From: Arthrobacter sp. MYb23
GTDB lineage: Bacteria; Actinomycetota; Actinomycetes; Actinomycetales; Micrococcaceae
Assembly: GCF_002979775.1 (NCBI RefSeq)
Contig: NZ_PCPR01000002.1
Location: 434,001 to 498,000 of the forward strand
Direction of reading: 5' to 3'
Length of the DNA: 64,000 nt
Shown here: piece by piece, positions 34,752 to 44,633 of the stretch
How the letters are laid out: each line of letters starts with the position of its first letter
How positions within the stretch are numbered: the first letter of the stretch is position 1
Made by a program: the position numbers and the translations under genes
Notes under the pieces: generated by a model
Database searches by the model: none
Told to the model about the DNA's origin: nothing
Seen by the model: only the letters and a program-made list of their open reading frames with translations

Positions 34752-34877
34752 ATGTCTACTGATGAAGAAAAGGATCCGCCAGTCCCGGCTGATGTTGAGG
34801 GCAAGATCCCCAAAAAGACGCATGACAATCCAGACACCGAACAAGAAAAAGACGGCATCGAACCCGCCGACTCCTAA
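34752..34877 (+). CDS. Small acidic protein, 41 residues
   Basis: A 41-codon ORF, MSTDEEKDPPVPADVEGKIP onwards, dominated by Asp, Glu, Lys and Pro with no hydrophobic stretch. No family recognised; probably disordered. Support comes from the -10-like hexamer 6 nt upstream and from the terminator-like hairpin that follows. The frame stays open upstream to 34635 but that part overlaps the AHSA1 gene antisense and is not protein-like. Confidence 0.5.
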   Translation: MSTDEEKDPPVPADVEGKIPKKTHDNPDTEQEKDGIEPADS

Positions 34878-34919
34878 CGGACTCCACGCCGGGCACAGCT
34901 GCAGGCCCTCAAACAGCGA

Positions 34920-34962
34920 AGGCCGCAGGCAATGAAGTCTTGAACTTCATCGCCCGCGGCCT
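34920..34962. terminator. Terminator-like hairpin
   Basis: AGGCCGCAGGCAATGAAGT pairs with ACTTCATCGCCCGCGGCCT with a few mismatches. It lies between the small acidic gene and ychF, which converge. Confidence 0.65.
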
Positions 34963-34997
34963 ACTGCGCTACAGGTCTCTTTACTCGCTGAACCAGG

Positions 34998-36083
34998 TCA
35001 CACGTTGAAGCGGAACTCCACCACATCGCCGTCGGCCATCACGTACTCTTTGCCTTCGATGCGGACCTTGCCGCGGGACTTGGCCTCAGCCATGGAACCG
35101 GCGTCAATGAGGTCTTCGAAGGAGACAACCTCAGCCTTGATGAAGCCGCGCTGGAAGTCGGAGTGGATCACGCCGGCGGCCTGCGGTGCGGTGTCACCCT
35201 GGCGGATGGTCCACGCGCGGGTTTCCTTGGGGCCAGCTGTAAGGTAGGTCTGCAGGCCAAGGGTGTGGAACCCCACGCGGGCCAACTGGTCCAGGCCGGA
35301 TTCGCTCTGGCCGTTCATTTCCAGCATTTCGCGGGCTTCTTCCTCGTCCAGTTCAACGAGGTCGGATTCGAGTTTGGCATCAAGGAACACCGCATCAGCA
35401 GGGGCCACCAAAGCACGCAGCTCATCCTGCTTTTCCTGGTCACCCAGGATGCCTTCATCGGCATTGAAGACGTAGATGAAGGGCTTGGCAGTCAAGAGCC
35501 CGAGCTCCTTGAGGTGCTCCATCTCCAGCTTGTCGCTCTTGATCGAGGAGAAGATGGTGTCGCCGCGTTCCAGAACTGCCTGGGCTGCCTTGATGGCGGT
35601 CAGCTCGGCTGCCTCACGCTTCTTGATCTTGACTTCTTTTTCGATGCGCGGGATCGCGTTTTCGATGGTCTGAAGGTCCGCCAGGATCAGCTCGGTGTTG
35701 ATGGTCTCCATGTCGGAGCGCGGATCAACCTTGCCATCGACGTGGATCACGTCGGGATCATCAAAGACGCGGACGACCTGCGCGATGGCCTCTGCTTCGC
35801 GGATGTTGGCCAGGAACTTGTTCCCAAGGCCTTCGCCTTCCGAGGCGCCCTTCACGATGCCGGCGATGTCCACGAAGGACACCGGAGCCGGCAGCAACTT
35901 CTGCGAACCGAAGATCTCCGCCAGCTTCTCCAGACGGGGATCCGGGAGGTTGACCACGCCGACGTTGGGTTCAATCGTTGCGAACGGATAGTTCGCAGCG
36001 AGTACCTGGTTACGGGTCAGTGCGTTGAAAAGAGTTGATTTGCCGACGTTGGGCAGTCCGACGATGCCAATAGTAAGAGCCAC
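34998..36083 (-). CDS. ychF: Redox-regulated ATPase YchF
   Basis: A 361-residue Obg-family P-loop protein that hydrolyses ATP rather than GTP and associates with ribosomes. Walker A is GLPNVGKST (about residues 8-16), followed by [20 protein letters not shown] and the altered specificity motif. The C-terminal TGS domain region ends [13 protein letters not shown] 36083 is taken because the family begins MALTIGIVG and a TAGAAT box lies 8 nt upstream; ATG 36089 is two codons longer. It is divergent from rmuC. Confidence 0.93.
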   Translation of the reverse strand: MALTIGIVGLPNVGKSTLFNALTRNQVLAANYPFATIEPNVGVVNLPDPRLEKLAEIFGSQKLLPAPVSFVDIAGIVKGASEGEGLGNKFLANIREAEAIAQVVRVFDDPDVIHVDGKVDPRSDMETINTELILADLQTIENAIPRIEKEVKIKKREAAELTAIKAAQAVLERGDTIFSSIKSDKLEMEHLKELGLLTAKPFIYVFNADEGILGDQEKQDELRALVAPADAVFLDAKLESDLVELDEEEAREMLEMNGQSESGLDQLARVGFHTLGLQTYLTAGPKETRAWTIRQGDTAPQAAGVIHSDFQRGFIKAEVVSFEDLIDAGSMAEAKSRGKVRIEGKEYVMADGDVVEFRFNV

Positions 36084-36194
36084 GAGCATTGATTCTACCC
36101 GTTGTAACCACGTCCAGGGTTGTCACCACCTGCAAACGGCGCCCACGCGTGCAGCCTCGCTAAAACTGTCGTACCCCTATGACAGGGTTGCCAC

Positions 36195-37469
36195 ATGGAT
36201 GGATTTGGATTGGTATTGGCCCTGCTCATGCTGCTGATTGGCGCCGCGGTTGGTCTCGCGGCCGGCTATGTGGTCTTCCGACGCCGGGGCGCTGGCTTGG
36301 AAGAGGACTTCGACGCCGTTTCGTCGCGGCTTTCAGAAGTGACCGCACAGCTAGCAGCAGCCGACGCAGAGCGCCGGCTTTTGTTTACACAGAACCGGGA
36401 GTTGAGCGCAGCAAGGAATTCTGACGGCAGCGTTTTGCGCGCGCTTGCTCCCGTGGCCGAAAAGCTGACAGCGGTCCAGCAGCAGGTTTCGATCCTTGAG
36501 AGGGACCGGGTGGAGCAGTATGGCCAACTGGCCCAGCAGCTGCAGGATGCGCGGTCGTCCGATGAGCAGCTTTTGCGGTCAACGCACGCCTTGGCCTCAG
36601 CACTCCGCTCCAACAGTGCACGCGGCCAATGGGGCGAGGTTCAGCTCCGCAGGGTGGTGGAGGCCTCGGGAATGCTGAGGCACGTGGATTTCCATGAGCA
36701 GGTGCATTCGGGACGTAACGACAACACCCTGCGGCCAGACCTGGTGGTCCAGCTTCCCGGTGGTAAGCAGTTGGTAGTAGATGCCAAGGTGCCTTTGGCC
36801 TCCTACCTCGCTGCCCAGGAACAACTCCACGGAGACGGTTCATTCGGCGAATCCGTGGGCCCCGCCGTCAACCAGGATTCCAAGACTCTGCTGGCACAGC
36901 ACTCAAAGGCCCTGAAGGCCCACATCGATGCTCTGGCGGCCAAGAAATACTGGGACATTCCGGGGAACTCCCCCGAACTGGTGATTTGCTTCCTTCCGGC
37001 AGAGTCCATCCTGGCGTCAGCCCTTGAGGCTGATCCCACACTGCTGGAACACGCCTTGTCCAGGAACGTGGTTCTGGCGTCACCCGGCACCTTGTTGGCG
37101 GTCCTGAAGTCGGTGGCGTTCACCTGGCGACAGGATGTCCTCACCGATAGCGCCCATGAACTCTTTGAGCTCGCAAAGCAGCTCTACGAACGCATGGGCA
37201 CACTCGGTGAGAATGTCAGCAAGCTGGGCAGCTCGTTGAAGACCTCTGTGGATCGCTACAACGCCATGGTGGGAACTCTGGAGGCACGGGTGCTCCCGAC
37301 AGCGCGCAAGCTCAACACGATGGACGATGCTGGTCTCGCCGCGCCGTTGTCCGTCGAGGTGGTCCCCCGCGCTTTGGCAGCACCGGAACTGCTGGCCGTG
37401 GACACCCACGGGCATCAGGACACAGCCCGCGACCAAGACGACAGCGAGGACCAGGAGTCGGCAGCCTAA
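36195..37469 (+). CDS. rmuC: DNA recombination protein RmuC
   Basis: A 424-residue protein with an N-terminal membrane helix (LVLALLMLLIGAAVGLAAGY), a long coiled coil (about 35-130) and the RmuC nuclease-like core: ALRSNSARGQWGEVQLRRVV, LRPDLVVQLPGGKQLVVDAK and KYWDIPGNSPELVICFLP. RmuC limits DNA rearrangement at inverted repeats in E. coli. The C-terminus is acidic and variable. It converges on ispH and shares its terminator. Confidence 0.92.
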   Translation: MDGFGLVLALLMLLIGAAVGLAAGYVVFRRRGAGLEEDFDAVSSRLSEVTAQLAAADAERRLLFTQNRELSAARNSDGSVLRALAPVAEKLTAVQQQVSILERDRVEQYGQLAQQLQDARSSDEQLLRSTHALASALRSNSARGQWGEVQLRRVVEASGMLRHVDFHEQVHSGRNDNTLRPDLVVQLPGGKQLVVDAKVPLASYLAAQEQLHGDGSFGESVGPAVNQDSKTLLAQHSKALKAHIDALAAKKYWDIPGNSPELVICFLPAESILASALEADPTLLEHALSRNVVLASPGTLLAVLKSVAFTWRQDVLTDSAHELFELAKQLYERMGTLGENVSKLGSSLKTSVDRYNAMVGTLEARVLPTARKLNTMDDAGLAAPLSVEVVPRALAAPELLAVDTHGHQDTARDQDDSEDQESAA

Positions 37470-37488
37470 AAGATTTGCCGCTTAACTG

Positions 37489-37540
37489 AACTGGCCCGCA
37501 GTGGAGACCTTCCGGGGAAGGCAACCACTGCGGGCCAGTT
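37489..37540. terminator. Bidirectional terminator between rmuC and ispH
   Basis: AACTGGCCCGCAGTGG and its complement, with an inner CCTTCC/GGAAGG hairpin in the loop. Confidence 0.85.
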
Positions 37541-37556
37541 GTGTAACAAGTATTTG

Positions 37557-38642
37557 TTAGGACGTCTGTCGGTTTCCACGGCCGCCAAGGGCACGTGTCA
37601 CGTCTCCGGCCTTCTTCAAGGTGGCCCGCAGTTCCTTCGGAAGCGAGAAGAGAAGGTCTTCCTCAGCTGTCACCACTTCCTGGACCTCGCCGTAACCGTA
37701 GTCAGCCAGGAGTCGCAGGACATCCTTGACGAGCACCTCTGGAACAGACGCACCTGAGGTCACACCTACGGTGGCAACACCCTCGAACCAGGACTCGTCC
37801 ACTTCATTGGCGAAGTCCACGCGGTAAGAGCTCTTGGCACCGTATTCGAGGGCTACTTCAACCAACCGTACGGAGTTGGACGAGTTGGCCGAACCCACAA
37901 CGATCACAAGGTCAGCCTGCGGTGCGATCTTCTTGATAGCCACCTGACGGTTGGTGGTGGCATAGCAAATGTCATCGCTGGGGGGATCCTGCAACGTGGG
38001 GAACCGGTCCTTGAGGAGGCGAACGGTTTCCATGGTTTCGTCCACACTGAGCGTGGTCTGCGAAAGCCAGATGGTTTTCTCCGGATCACGGACGGTGACC
38101 TTGTCTACTTCGTGCGGTCCGTTGATGATCTGGATATGCTCCGGGGCTTCACCGGCTGTTCCTTCGACTTCCTCATGGCCTTCGTGACCAATGAGCAGGA
38201 TGTCGTAATCTTCCTTGGCGAAGCGCACGGCTTCCTTGTGCACCTTGGTGACCAGAGGACAGGTTGCGTCGATGGTGCGCAGTCCACGGTCCTCGGCTGA
38301 TTGCACCACTGCAGGAGAGACGCCGTGTGCGGAGAAGATCACCAGAGCGCCCTCGGGAACCTCGTCAGTCTCCTCTACGAAGATGGCCCCTTGCTCCTCC
38401 AGGGAGCTGACCACGTGCACGTTGTGAACGATCTGCTTGCGTACGTAGACGGGAGGCCCGTAGTGCTCCAGGGCCTTCTCCACAGCAATGACAGCCCGGT
38501 CCACGCCGGCGCAATAGCCTCGCGGAGCTGCCAACAGAACCTTCTTGGGCCCCGTGACGGGCGCCGCTGCCTGAACCTCTTCCGGGGAACGGCGTCTGCG
38601 GGGCACCGTGGGCATAGGAATGGAAACTGCTGTGCTGGTCAT
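37557..38642 (-). CDS. ispH: 4-hydroxy-3-methylbut-2-enyl diphosphate reductase
   Basis: A 361-residue [4Fe-4S] enzyme making isopentenyl and dimethylallyl diphosphate in the last step of the MEP pathway. Cluster cysteines are Cys44 ([10 protein letters not shown]), Cys128 ([12 protein letters not shown]) and Cys226 ([11 protein letters not shown]); the substrate histidines lie in FSAHGVSP and [11 protein letters not shown]. The N-terminal 30 residues are an extension typical of actinobacteria. ATG 38642 has TAGCAT exactly 6 nt before it. Upstream is an imperfect tandem repeat that includes this box. Confidence 0.95.
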   Translation of the reverse strand: MTSTAVSIPMPTVPRRRRSPEEVQAAAPVTGPKKVLLAAPRGYCAGVDRAVIAVEKALEHYGPPVYVRKQIVHNVHVVSSLEEQGAIFVEETDEVPEGALVIFSAHGVSPAVVQSAEDRGLRTIDATCPLVTKVHKEAVRFAKEDYDILLIGHEGHEEVEGTAGEAPEHIQIINGPHEVDKVTVRDPEKTIWLSQTTLSVDETMETVRLLKDRFPTLQDPPSDDICYATTNRQVAIKKIAPQADLVIVVGSANSSNSVRLVEVALEYGAKSSYRVDFANEVDESWFEGVATVGVTSGASVPEVLVKDVLRLLADYGYGEVQEVVTAEEDLLFSLPKELRATLKKAGDVTRALGGRGNRQTS

Positions 38643-38648
38643 TCCACC

Positions 38649-38654
38649 ATGCTA
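38649..38654 (-). promoter_or_regulatory. Candidate -10 box, leaderless start of ispH
   Basis: TAGCAT on the minus strand, then GGTGGA, then the ATG at 38642. It is part of the tandem repeat at 38651-38694. Confidence 0.5.
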
Positions 38655-38694
38655 CCGGCCCGGACTTTGCCTCCCTGCTATCGGCCGGGACTTT
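38651..38694. repeat. Imperfect tandem repeat upstream of ispH
   Basis: Two 18-nt copies, GCTACCGGCCCGGACTTT and GCTATCGGCCGGGACTTT, with 16 matches and a 26-nt period. The first covers the -10 region of ispH, and the second reaches the stop codon of the membrane gene. Confidence 0.7.
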
Positions 38695-39550
38695 AGCTGC
38701 TGGCCGAACGTGACCCTCGTCGCGCTGACACGACGGAGCCTATGACGCCTGCCACAAACACTGCACCGGATACCACCGCAGCGATCAGGATCCATTCTCC
38801 GAAACCGGACTTGGCTGCCGTGAGGAACTCCTGTTTAAACAGCTCGGCCACACCATTGGCGCTGGACAGATTGCCAACCACTCCCCTGGCAAGGTCCGCA
38901 CCAGCCGTCCAGAGCGCAGCAAGCGCCAATCCGCCAAGCCCCAGGAAGACCAGCACCAGGGAGCGCCGGCGCGCGGCAACAAGGGCCAGCAACAGGGATA
39001 GCAGAGCACCGAGGGCCGCTACCCACCACAGGGGCGCAAAAGCAGCCACCCGCTCCACCAGTTGGCGGTGTGAGGGCTCTCCCAACGACACCAGGCTTTC
39101 GGCAGGAACATCAATCCTGATCCGGGTTGCCTCGGCGAAATGATCGCGGATGAGCCTGACCAACGGGCTGATATCAAGGACCAAAGCAGTGGTGGCGGCG
39201 GTCTCCTCGCTTTGGTTCACCGCGCCGAAGTTCAACCTGTGGCTGTTGCGAACTGTCTCTTCCCACGCTTGGGGGTAGTCGCTCCACGATTGCATTCCCG
39301 CTGCAGCGCTTCGGAGCGCGTCGGCCGCCAAGGACTGGATAGGTCCTGGAAGTTCCACGGAGGACTCGAAGGTCCCCACGGCGGCTGCCGCCAGCCGGCT
39401 TTGGAATTCAGGATCATTGCCCAACCCACCTGCCAAGTGGACAAAGCCCTCTTCTTTGACAATGTTTTGGTCAACCCACGCGATCGGAACAGCAACGGCT
39501 GTGAGTAGTAAAGCGAGGATCACTCCCAATGCTGAAACAAAAGTACGCAA
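38693..39550 (-). CDS. Uncharacterised membrane protein
   Basis: A 285-residue protein with an N-terminal helix (SALGVILALLLTAVAVPIAW), an extracytoplasmic domain of about 150 residues, and three more helices near the C-terminus (WWVAALGALLSLLLALVAA, SLVLVFLGLGGLALAALWTA and WILIAAVVSGAVFVAGVIGS) before an Arg/Ser tail. No family recognised. TTG 39550 is chosen because GAGG lies 6 nt upstream; ATG 39556 has no usable site. Similar unassigned membrane genes accompany xseA and ispH in related genomes. Confidence 0.75.
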   Translation of the reverse strand: MRTFVSALGVILALLLTAVAVPIAWVDQNIVKEEGFVHLAGGLGNDPEFQSRLAAAAVGTFESSVELPGPIQSLAADALRSAAAGMQSWSDYPQAWEETVRNSHRLNFGAVNQSEETAATTALVLDISPLVRLIRDHFAEATRIRIDVPAESLVSLGEPSHRQLVERVAAFAPLWWVAALGALLSLLLALVAARRRSLVLVFLGLGGLALAALWTAGADLARGVVGNLSSANGVAELFKQEFLTAAKSGFGEWILIAAVVSGAVFVAGVIGSVVSARRGSRSASS

Positions 39551-39739
39551 GGTCATCCTCGGGGCTCGGGGGCTATGCCACCATCCTAGGTCTGTCCACA
39601 TGAGAGAAAAAATGTCGGAGGCCTCACCCAAGCTATGGATAGAGTTGGAAGGCCGGTTGGCACTCACAGCCGCACCCCTGAGCGAGGACTATGACAATGC
39701 AGGTACAAGCACGGCGACTGAACCAGGCCCGGAGCGCCC

Positions 39740-41017
39740 ATGTCCGCTGAAGCGAGGCCGGAATCCACCTTGCCTGGGACCGCGGCAGAGACCAGCCCGG
39801 ATAACCCCTGGCCCCTGCAATTGCTGTCCCGCAAGCTCAAAGCACACATAGAGCGGGCACCGGCAGCATGGATTGAGGGTCAGGTCATTGAACTGAACCG
39901 CCGGGGTGGCAACGCATTTCTGACACTGCGTGATGTGGACGCTGAAATCTCCCTGCCCGCATCAGTCTGGTCAACAGTGCTTGACCGCCAGAAAATACCC
40001 CTGGAACGCGGCTCTCGTGTGGTTGCGCTGGTCAAGGCGGACTTCTGGGTGAAGACCGGACGCCTGAACATGTCTGTGAAGGACATTCGTCCGGTGGGCC
40101 TCGGCGATCTGCTGGCAAGGATTGAACGGCTGCGCCAAGCACTGGCAGCCGAGGGCCTGTTCGCGGACTCCCGGAAACGGAAACTTCCTCTCCTCCCTCA
40201 TCGCATCGGCCTCATCACCGGCAGGGATTCCGACGCCAAGAAAGACGTCATGCGCAACGCGGCCTTACGTTGGCCGGCTGTTGAGTTTGACGTCCACGAA
40301 GTAGCTGTCCAAGGCAACACCGCCGTTTCACAGATCATCGGAGCGTTGAAGAAACTGGACGCCGACCCGCACGTGGATGTCATTGTCCTCGCCCGCGGCG
40401 GCGGCGCCTTGGAAGATCTCCTGCCGTTCAGCAATGAGGACCTCATTCGCGCCGTGGCCGCAGCCACCACGCCGGTTGTCAGCGCGATCGGCCATGAAGC
40501 CGACCGTCCCATCCTGGACGATGTCGCGGACTTGCGGGCGTCAACGCCGACTGATGCCGCCAAGCGCATCGTTCCGGACGTGGCCGAGGAACTGGCCATG
40601 GTCCAGCAGGCCCGGGACCATCTCCGCAGAAGTATCAGCCGCATGGTGGACCGGGAGACGGATCGGCTGCACGCGTTGAGGTCCCGGCCCGTGCTGGCCA
40701 CTCCTGCCTCAATGGTGGACGCCCGCTCCGAAGACATTCACCGCCTCCAGCGAAGGACTCATTCTGCAGTCAGCACCGCGGTTCTCCGGGCCTTGGACCA
40801 GGTCCACCACTTGCGTGCGCAGGTCCGTGCCTTGTCACCGCAAAAGACGCTTGACCGTGGCTATGCCGTTGTTCAGCTCACGGGTGAGGACCAAGCGGGT
40901 CACCACGTGGTCAGCAGCCCCGAAGAGGCTCCGGACGGAACATCCCTGAGTATCCGTGTAGCTGAGGGCCGTTTCAGGGCGGTCTCCGCTGGGGCAGGTC
41001 AGCTCATGGAACGCTGA
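39740..41017 (+). CDS. xseA: Exodeoxyribonuclease VII large subunit
   Basis: A 425-residue nuclease subunit that, with XseB, degrades single-stranded DNA in both directions. The N-terminal OB-fold region is [20 protein letters not shown] with [20 protein letters not shown]; the catalytic core includes [40 protein letters not shown] and [21 protein letters not shown] coiled-coil C-terminal region follows. ATG 39740 is the start. Gap 39551-39739 shows no gene and serves as the divergent promoter region. Confidence 0.93.
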   Translation: MSAEARPESTLPGTAAETSPDNPWPLQLLSRKLKAHIERAPAAWIEGQVIELNRRGGNAFLTLRDVDAEISLPASVWSTVLDRQKIPLERGSRVVALVKADFWVKTGRLNMSVKDIRPVGLGDLLARIERLRQALAAEGLFADSRKRKLPLLPHRIGLITGRDSDAKKDVMRNAALRWPAVEFDVHEVAVQGNTAVSQIIGALKKLDADPHVDVIVLARGGGALEDLLPFSNEDLIRAVAAATTPVVSAIGHEADRPILDDVADLRASTPTDAAKRIVPDVAEELAMVQQARDHLRRSISRMVDRETDRLHALRSRPVLATPASMVDARSEDIHRLQRRTHSAVSTAVLRALDQVHHLRAQVRALSPQKTLDRGYAVVQLTGEDQAGHHVVSSPEEAPDGTSLSIRVAEGRFRAVSAGAGQLMER

Positions 41018-41090
41018 CAGCTCGTCCAGCATCCACCGCTCATTCCACCTTGATTCGCCGGTTACACCGCCACAACCACAAAGGACCATC

Positions 41091-41366
41091 ATGACCGAAA
41101 ACAGCCAGGCAGCATCGACTCCTCAGGCCGCAGTGACGCCGGAATCCCTTGATGGGCTGAGCTACGAGGAAGCCCGCGAACAACTTGTGGCGGTAGTGGG
41201 ACGCTTGGAGGCAGGCGGAGCCAGCTTGGAAGAATCGCTGGCGCTTTGGGAGCGCGGCGAGGCACTGGCCAAGCGCTGCGAGGACTGGCTTGAAGGCGCC
41301 CGTAAACGCCTGGCAACCGCCCGCGAGGCAAGCGAGGACGGCGGAGCCTCGTCAGGCAGCAACTAG
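41091..41366 (+). CDS. xseB: Exodeoxyribonuclease VII small subunit
   Basis: A 91-residue helical partner of XseA. The family core is [20 protein letters not shown] with [26 protein letters not shown] lies before the ATG, 73 nt downstream of xseA on the same strand. It converges on the PPK2 gene; no convincing terminator stem was found in the 61-nt gap. Confidence 0.9.
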   Translation: MTENSQAASTPQAAVTPESLDGLSYEEAREQLVAVVGRLEAGGASLEESLALWERGEALAKRCEDWLEGARKRLATAREASEDGGASSGSN

Positions 41367-41427
41367 GCGCACACGTCACCGTGGCGCACAGCACCCAAAT
41401 ATGCCCGGCAAACAGCCACCTAACGGC

Positions 41428-42282
41428 TTAGGACTCCATGACGAGGGCGCGCTCCTCGGCTACGTCAAAGGTTGCCTTGGGCCAGTCCAGCTGCAGCCCC
41501 CCGAGGGCATCCAACAGCAGTTGCTGCACTGCGATGCGCGCATACCACTTCTTGTTGGCAGGTACCACGTGCCAAGGAGCAGTTTCCGTTGAGGTCTTCT
41601 CGAAGGCCACGCTGTAGGCGTCCATATAGTCATCCCAGAAGGCCCGCTCAGCGAGGTCCGTCCGACTGTATTTCCAGTGCTTGGTGGGATCGTCAAGCCT
41701 GGCAATGAGTCGCTTCTTTTGCTCGTCCTTGCTGATGTTGAGCATGACCTTGACCACGGTGGTTCCCTGCTCGGCTAGACGGGCCTCGAAGTCATTAATC
41801 GCGGTATACCGGCGCTCCAATTCGGAAGCGTCGGCCCATTCGTGGACACGATGAATCAGGACATCCTCGTACTGTGAACGGTCAAAGACTCCCACCATTC
41901 CGGCAGCAGGAACTTGCTTCTCGATCCTCCACAGGAAGTCGTGCGACTTTTCCTCGTCAGTTGGGGCCTTGAACGCGGATACTTGAACGCCTTGCACATC
42001 CATGGCGCCCACTACGTGGCTGACAATGCCACCTTTCCCGGCGGTGTCCATGGCTTGGAGTATCAACAGGAGGCGTTTCCCGCTGCCCGCCCGCCCCTCA
42101 GCAAAGAGTTTTTCCTGCAGCTCCGCCAGCCGAGCATCCTGTGCCTCCAGCAGCGCTTTGCCATCCGTTTTCCCGCCGGTGTAACCGGGGGTGGATTCAG
42201 GATCCACGCCTGACAGCGAAAACCCAGGTCCCACCCTCAGGACCTCGGCCGGACTTTTCGCGAACTCAACTGCTGCAGACAT
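41428..42282 (-). CDS. ppk2: Polyphosphate kinase 2 family protein
   Basis: A 284-residue PPK2 enzyme that transfers phosphate between inorganic polyphosphate and nucleotides. Walker A region LLLILQAMDTAGKGGIVSHV (near 70-89), Walker B VFDRSQYEDVLIHRVHEW and the lid sequence HWKYSRTDLAERAFWDDYM are all present. Whether it favours AMP, ADP or both cannot be set from motifs alone. Confidence 0.93.
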   Translation of the reverse strand: MSAAVEFAKSPAEVLRVGPGFSLSGVDPESTPGYTGGKTDGKALLEAQDARLAELQEKLFAEGRAGSGKRLLLILQAMDTAGKGGIVSHVVGAMDVQGVQVSAFKAPTDEEKSHDFLWRIEKQVPAAGMVGVFDRSQYEDVLIHRVHEWADASELERRYTAINDFEARLAEQGTTVVKVMLNISKDEQKKRLIARLDDPTKHWKYSRTDLAERAFWDDYMDAYSVAFEKTSTETAPWHVVPANKKWYARIAVQQLLLDALGGLQLDWPKATFDVAEERALVMES

Positions 42283-42335
42283 TGGCGTGCCTTTCTGCCA
42301 GGCCGCGCCCCCGTGGCGCGGCCATGGACCTCAGG

Positions 42336-43556
42336 CTAGTTGCCCGGGTACCTCGACAGGAAGTCCGCCATGCGCCCAATGGCTTCTTCAATGTCCTTGA
42401 CGTTGGGCAAAGTCACCATTCGGAAGTGGTCCGGGCGAACCCAGTTGAAGGCCCGTCCATGGGACACCAGTATTTTCTGTTCCTTCAGCAGATCGAGGAC
42501 GAACTTCTCGTCATCCCGGATATGGAAGAACTCCGGGTCCAACTTCGGGAACAGATACAGGGCGCCCCTGGCCTGCTGGGTGCTGACCCCTGGGATCGCA
42601 TTCAGGAGGTCGTAGGCCTTGTTGCGTTGCTCCAGGAGCCTGCCGCCGGGAAGGATGAGATCGTTGATGCTCTGGTAGCCGCCCAGAGCGGTTTGGATGG
42701 CATGTTGCGCAGGGACGTTGGCGCACAACCGCATGTTGGCCAGCAGGTTGATGCCCTCGAGGTAATCCGCGGCATCCTTCTTGGGACCGGAGATAGCCAT
42801 CCAGCCGGCGCGGTAACCGCACACACGGTAGGCCTTGGACAATCCACTGAACGTCAGGCACAGCACGTCATCCCCGGTGAGCCCGGCAAGGTTCACGTGG
42901 ACGGCGTCTTCGTAAAGAATCTTTTCGTAGATCTCATCAGCGAAAAGAACCAGCCCATGCTTTTCCGCCAAAGCCACAATCTTCTTGAGTGTCTCCTCCG
43001 GGTACACGGCGCCGGTGGGGTTGTTGGGGTTAATCACCACAATGCCCTTGGTCCGCGGCGTGATCTTGGATTCCATGTCCTCAAGATCGGGCTGCCATCC
43101 GGACTCTTCGTCGCAGAGGTAGTGCACGGGACGTCCCCCGGCAAGGGCTACAGACGCGGTCCACAGCGGGTAGTCCGGAGTAGGAATCAGTACTTCGTCG
43201 CCGTCATCCAGGAGCGCCATGAGGGACATGGTGATGAGCTCGCTGACCCCGTTGCCCAGGTAAATATCGTCAACATGGATGTTCTGGATGCCACGTGTTT
43301 GGTAGTACTGCGAGACTGCGGTCCTGGCAGAGAAAATGCCACGGGAATCGCTGTACCCCTGGGCGTTCGGCAGGTGGCGGATCATATCCACCAAAATGGC
43401 GTCGGGGGCTTCAAAACCAAAAGGTGCCGGGTTTCCGATGTTCAGTTTGAGGATCCGGTGACCCTCCGCTTCCATTTGCTGGGCGGCCTGAAGAATCGGT
43501 CCACGGATGTCGTAGAGGACATTATGAAGCTTGGTGGACTGCTTGAAATTCGCCAT
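42336..43556 (-). CDS. Alanine/aspartate-type PLP aminotransferase
   Basis: A 406-residue fold-type I aminotransferase of the AlaA/Rv0337c group. INPNNPTGAVYP, ADEIYEKILYED and TFSGLSKAYRVCGYRAGWM (with the Schiff-base lysine) are intact. It most likely makes alanine from pyruvate and glutamate; aspartate activity is an alternative. ATG 43556 follows GAGGG; CATATT lies 6 nt upstream. Confidence 0.9.
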   Translation of the reverse strand: MANFKQSTKLHNVLYDIRGPILQAAQQMEAEGHRILKLNIGNPAPFGFEAPDAILVDMIRHLPNAQGYSDSRGIFSARTAVSQYYQTRGIQNIHVDDIYLGNGVSELITMSLMALLDDGDEVLIPTPDYPLWTASVALAGGRPVHYLCDEESGWQPDLEDMESKITPRTKGIVVINPNNPTGAVYPEETLKKIVALAEKHGLVLFADEIYEKILYEDAVHVNLAGLTGDDVLCLTFSGLSKAYRVCGYRAGWMAISGPKKDAADYLEGINLLANMRLCANVPAQHAIQTALGGYQSINDLILPGGRLLEQRNKAYDLLNAIPGVSTQQARGALYLFPKLDPEFFHIRDDEKFVLDLLKEQKILVSHGRAFNWVRPDHFRMVTLPNVKDIEEAIGRMADFLSRYPGN

Positions 43557-43613
43557 CCCTCAAATATGCCACACGGGTGATGGAGTTCAGCTGAGACTTG
43601 ACTCACAGATACG

Positions 43614-43657
43614 ACGACGGCGGTGACGGTCCCGCACGGGTCCGTCACCGCCGTCGT
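43614..43657 (-). terminator. Terminator after the osmoprotectant importer operon
   Basis: ACGACGGCGGTGACGG and its complement with a 12-nt loop. No T-run is present on either side. It separates the importer from the aminotransferase gene. Confidence 0.75.
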
Positions 43658-43676
43658 ACACGGTTTTGTTCAGGTG

Positions 43677-44633
43677 TTACTTGACGATGCCCTTGTCCTT
43701 CAGCCATGCAGCTGCTGCGTCCTTGGGTGCCTGCTTCTGGTCGCCGCTGACGGCCCGGTTCAGGTTGATGAGGTCATCAGTGGTGAGGATCTTGGAGACG
43801 TTGTTCAGCGCTTCCTTGGCCTTGTCCGTCATCTTGGCTTCCTTGACCAACGGCAGAACCTGCTGCGCCTTGAAGTTGTTCTTCGGATCTTCAAGGACTA
43901 CCAGGTCATTGTCTGCGATGGACGGCGTGGTGGTGTAGATGTCCGCCACCTGGACCTTGTCCTCAAGGAGGGCCTGGAGCGTCAGGTTGCCACCGCCGTC
44001 GTTGAAGGGCTGGAGGCCCTTGAGCTCGCAACCGTAGTTGGCCTTGAGACCCGGGAAGCCGTAGGCGCGGGTCTCGAAGGTTGCCGGTGCAGCCATGGTG
44101 AAGTCCTTGCAGACCTTGGCCAGGTCCTCGATGGATTTCAGCTGGTACTTCTCGGCCGTAGCCTTGGTGACCACCATGGCATCCTTGGACTCGGCCTTGG
44201 CCGGCTCCAGGACTGCCAGGCCGTCCGGAAGCTTGCCCGGCAGTGCCTTGAAGACGTCCTCGGCGGAGACCTCGGTAGCTTCCGTATCCACATAGGACAG
44301 GAGGTTGCCGGAGTAGTCCGGGACGAGGTCAACGGAGCCGTCCTGGACAGCCTTGAAGTAGATCTCGCGCGAGCCGATGTTCGGCTTGGACGTTGCCGTC
44401 AGACCAGCGGCGTTGAGGGCGCCAACATAGATCTCTGCGATGACCTGGCTCTCCGGGAAGTCAGCCGAGCCAACCACCAACGAGCCACCGTCGGCGGAAC
44501 CGCTGGGTGCCGAGGTGGAAGGCGTGGCCAAGGGGCTGCCGCCGCACGCGCTCAAGGCGAGGGCCACACCTACTCCGGCGGCGAGGCCGCCGAGACCACG
44601 GCGCGTAAGGGTCATGGGGACGGTGTTCTTCAT
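43677..44633 (-). CDS. Osmoprotectant ABC importer, substrate-binding lipoprotein
   Basis: A 318-residue OpuAC/OpuBC-type binding protein. Signal peptide with lipobox LSAC (near residue 30), then a Ser/Pro/Gly linker. SADFPESQVIAEIYVGALNA and VDLVPDYSGNLLSY match the choline, betaine or carnitine binding family. It is the last gene of its operon and its start overlaps the preceding permease by 4 nt. Ligand is predicted only at class level. Confidence 0.9.
   Translation of the reverse strand: MKNTVPMTLTRRGLGGLAAGVGVALALSACGGSPLATPSTSAPSGSADGGSLVVGSADFPESQVIAEIYVGALNAAGLTATSKPNIGSREIYFKAVQDGSVDLVPDYSGNLLSYVDTEATEVSAEDVFKALPGKLPDGLAVLEPAKAESKDAMVVTKATAEKYQLKSIEDLAKVCKDFTMAAPATFETRAYGFPGLKANYGCELKGLQPFNDGGGNLTLQALLEDKVQVADIYTTTPSIADNDLVVLEDPKNNFKAQQVLPLVKEAKMTDKAKEALNNVSKILTTDDLINLNRAVSGDQKQAPKDAAAAWLKDKGIVK

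Noticed and set aside
41367..41427. Terminator between xseB and ppk2
   Set aside because: Only an imperfect GCGC-rich stem is present, without a T-run.
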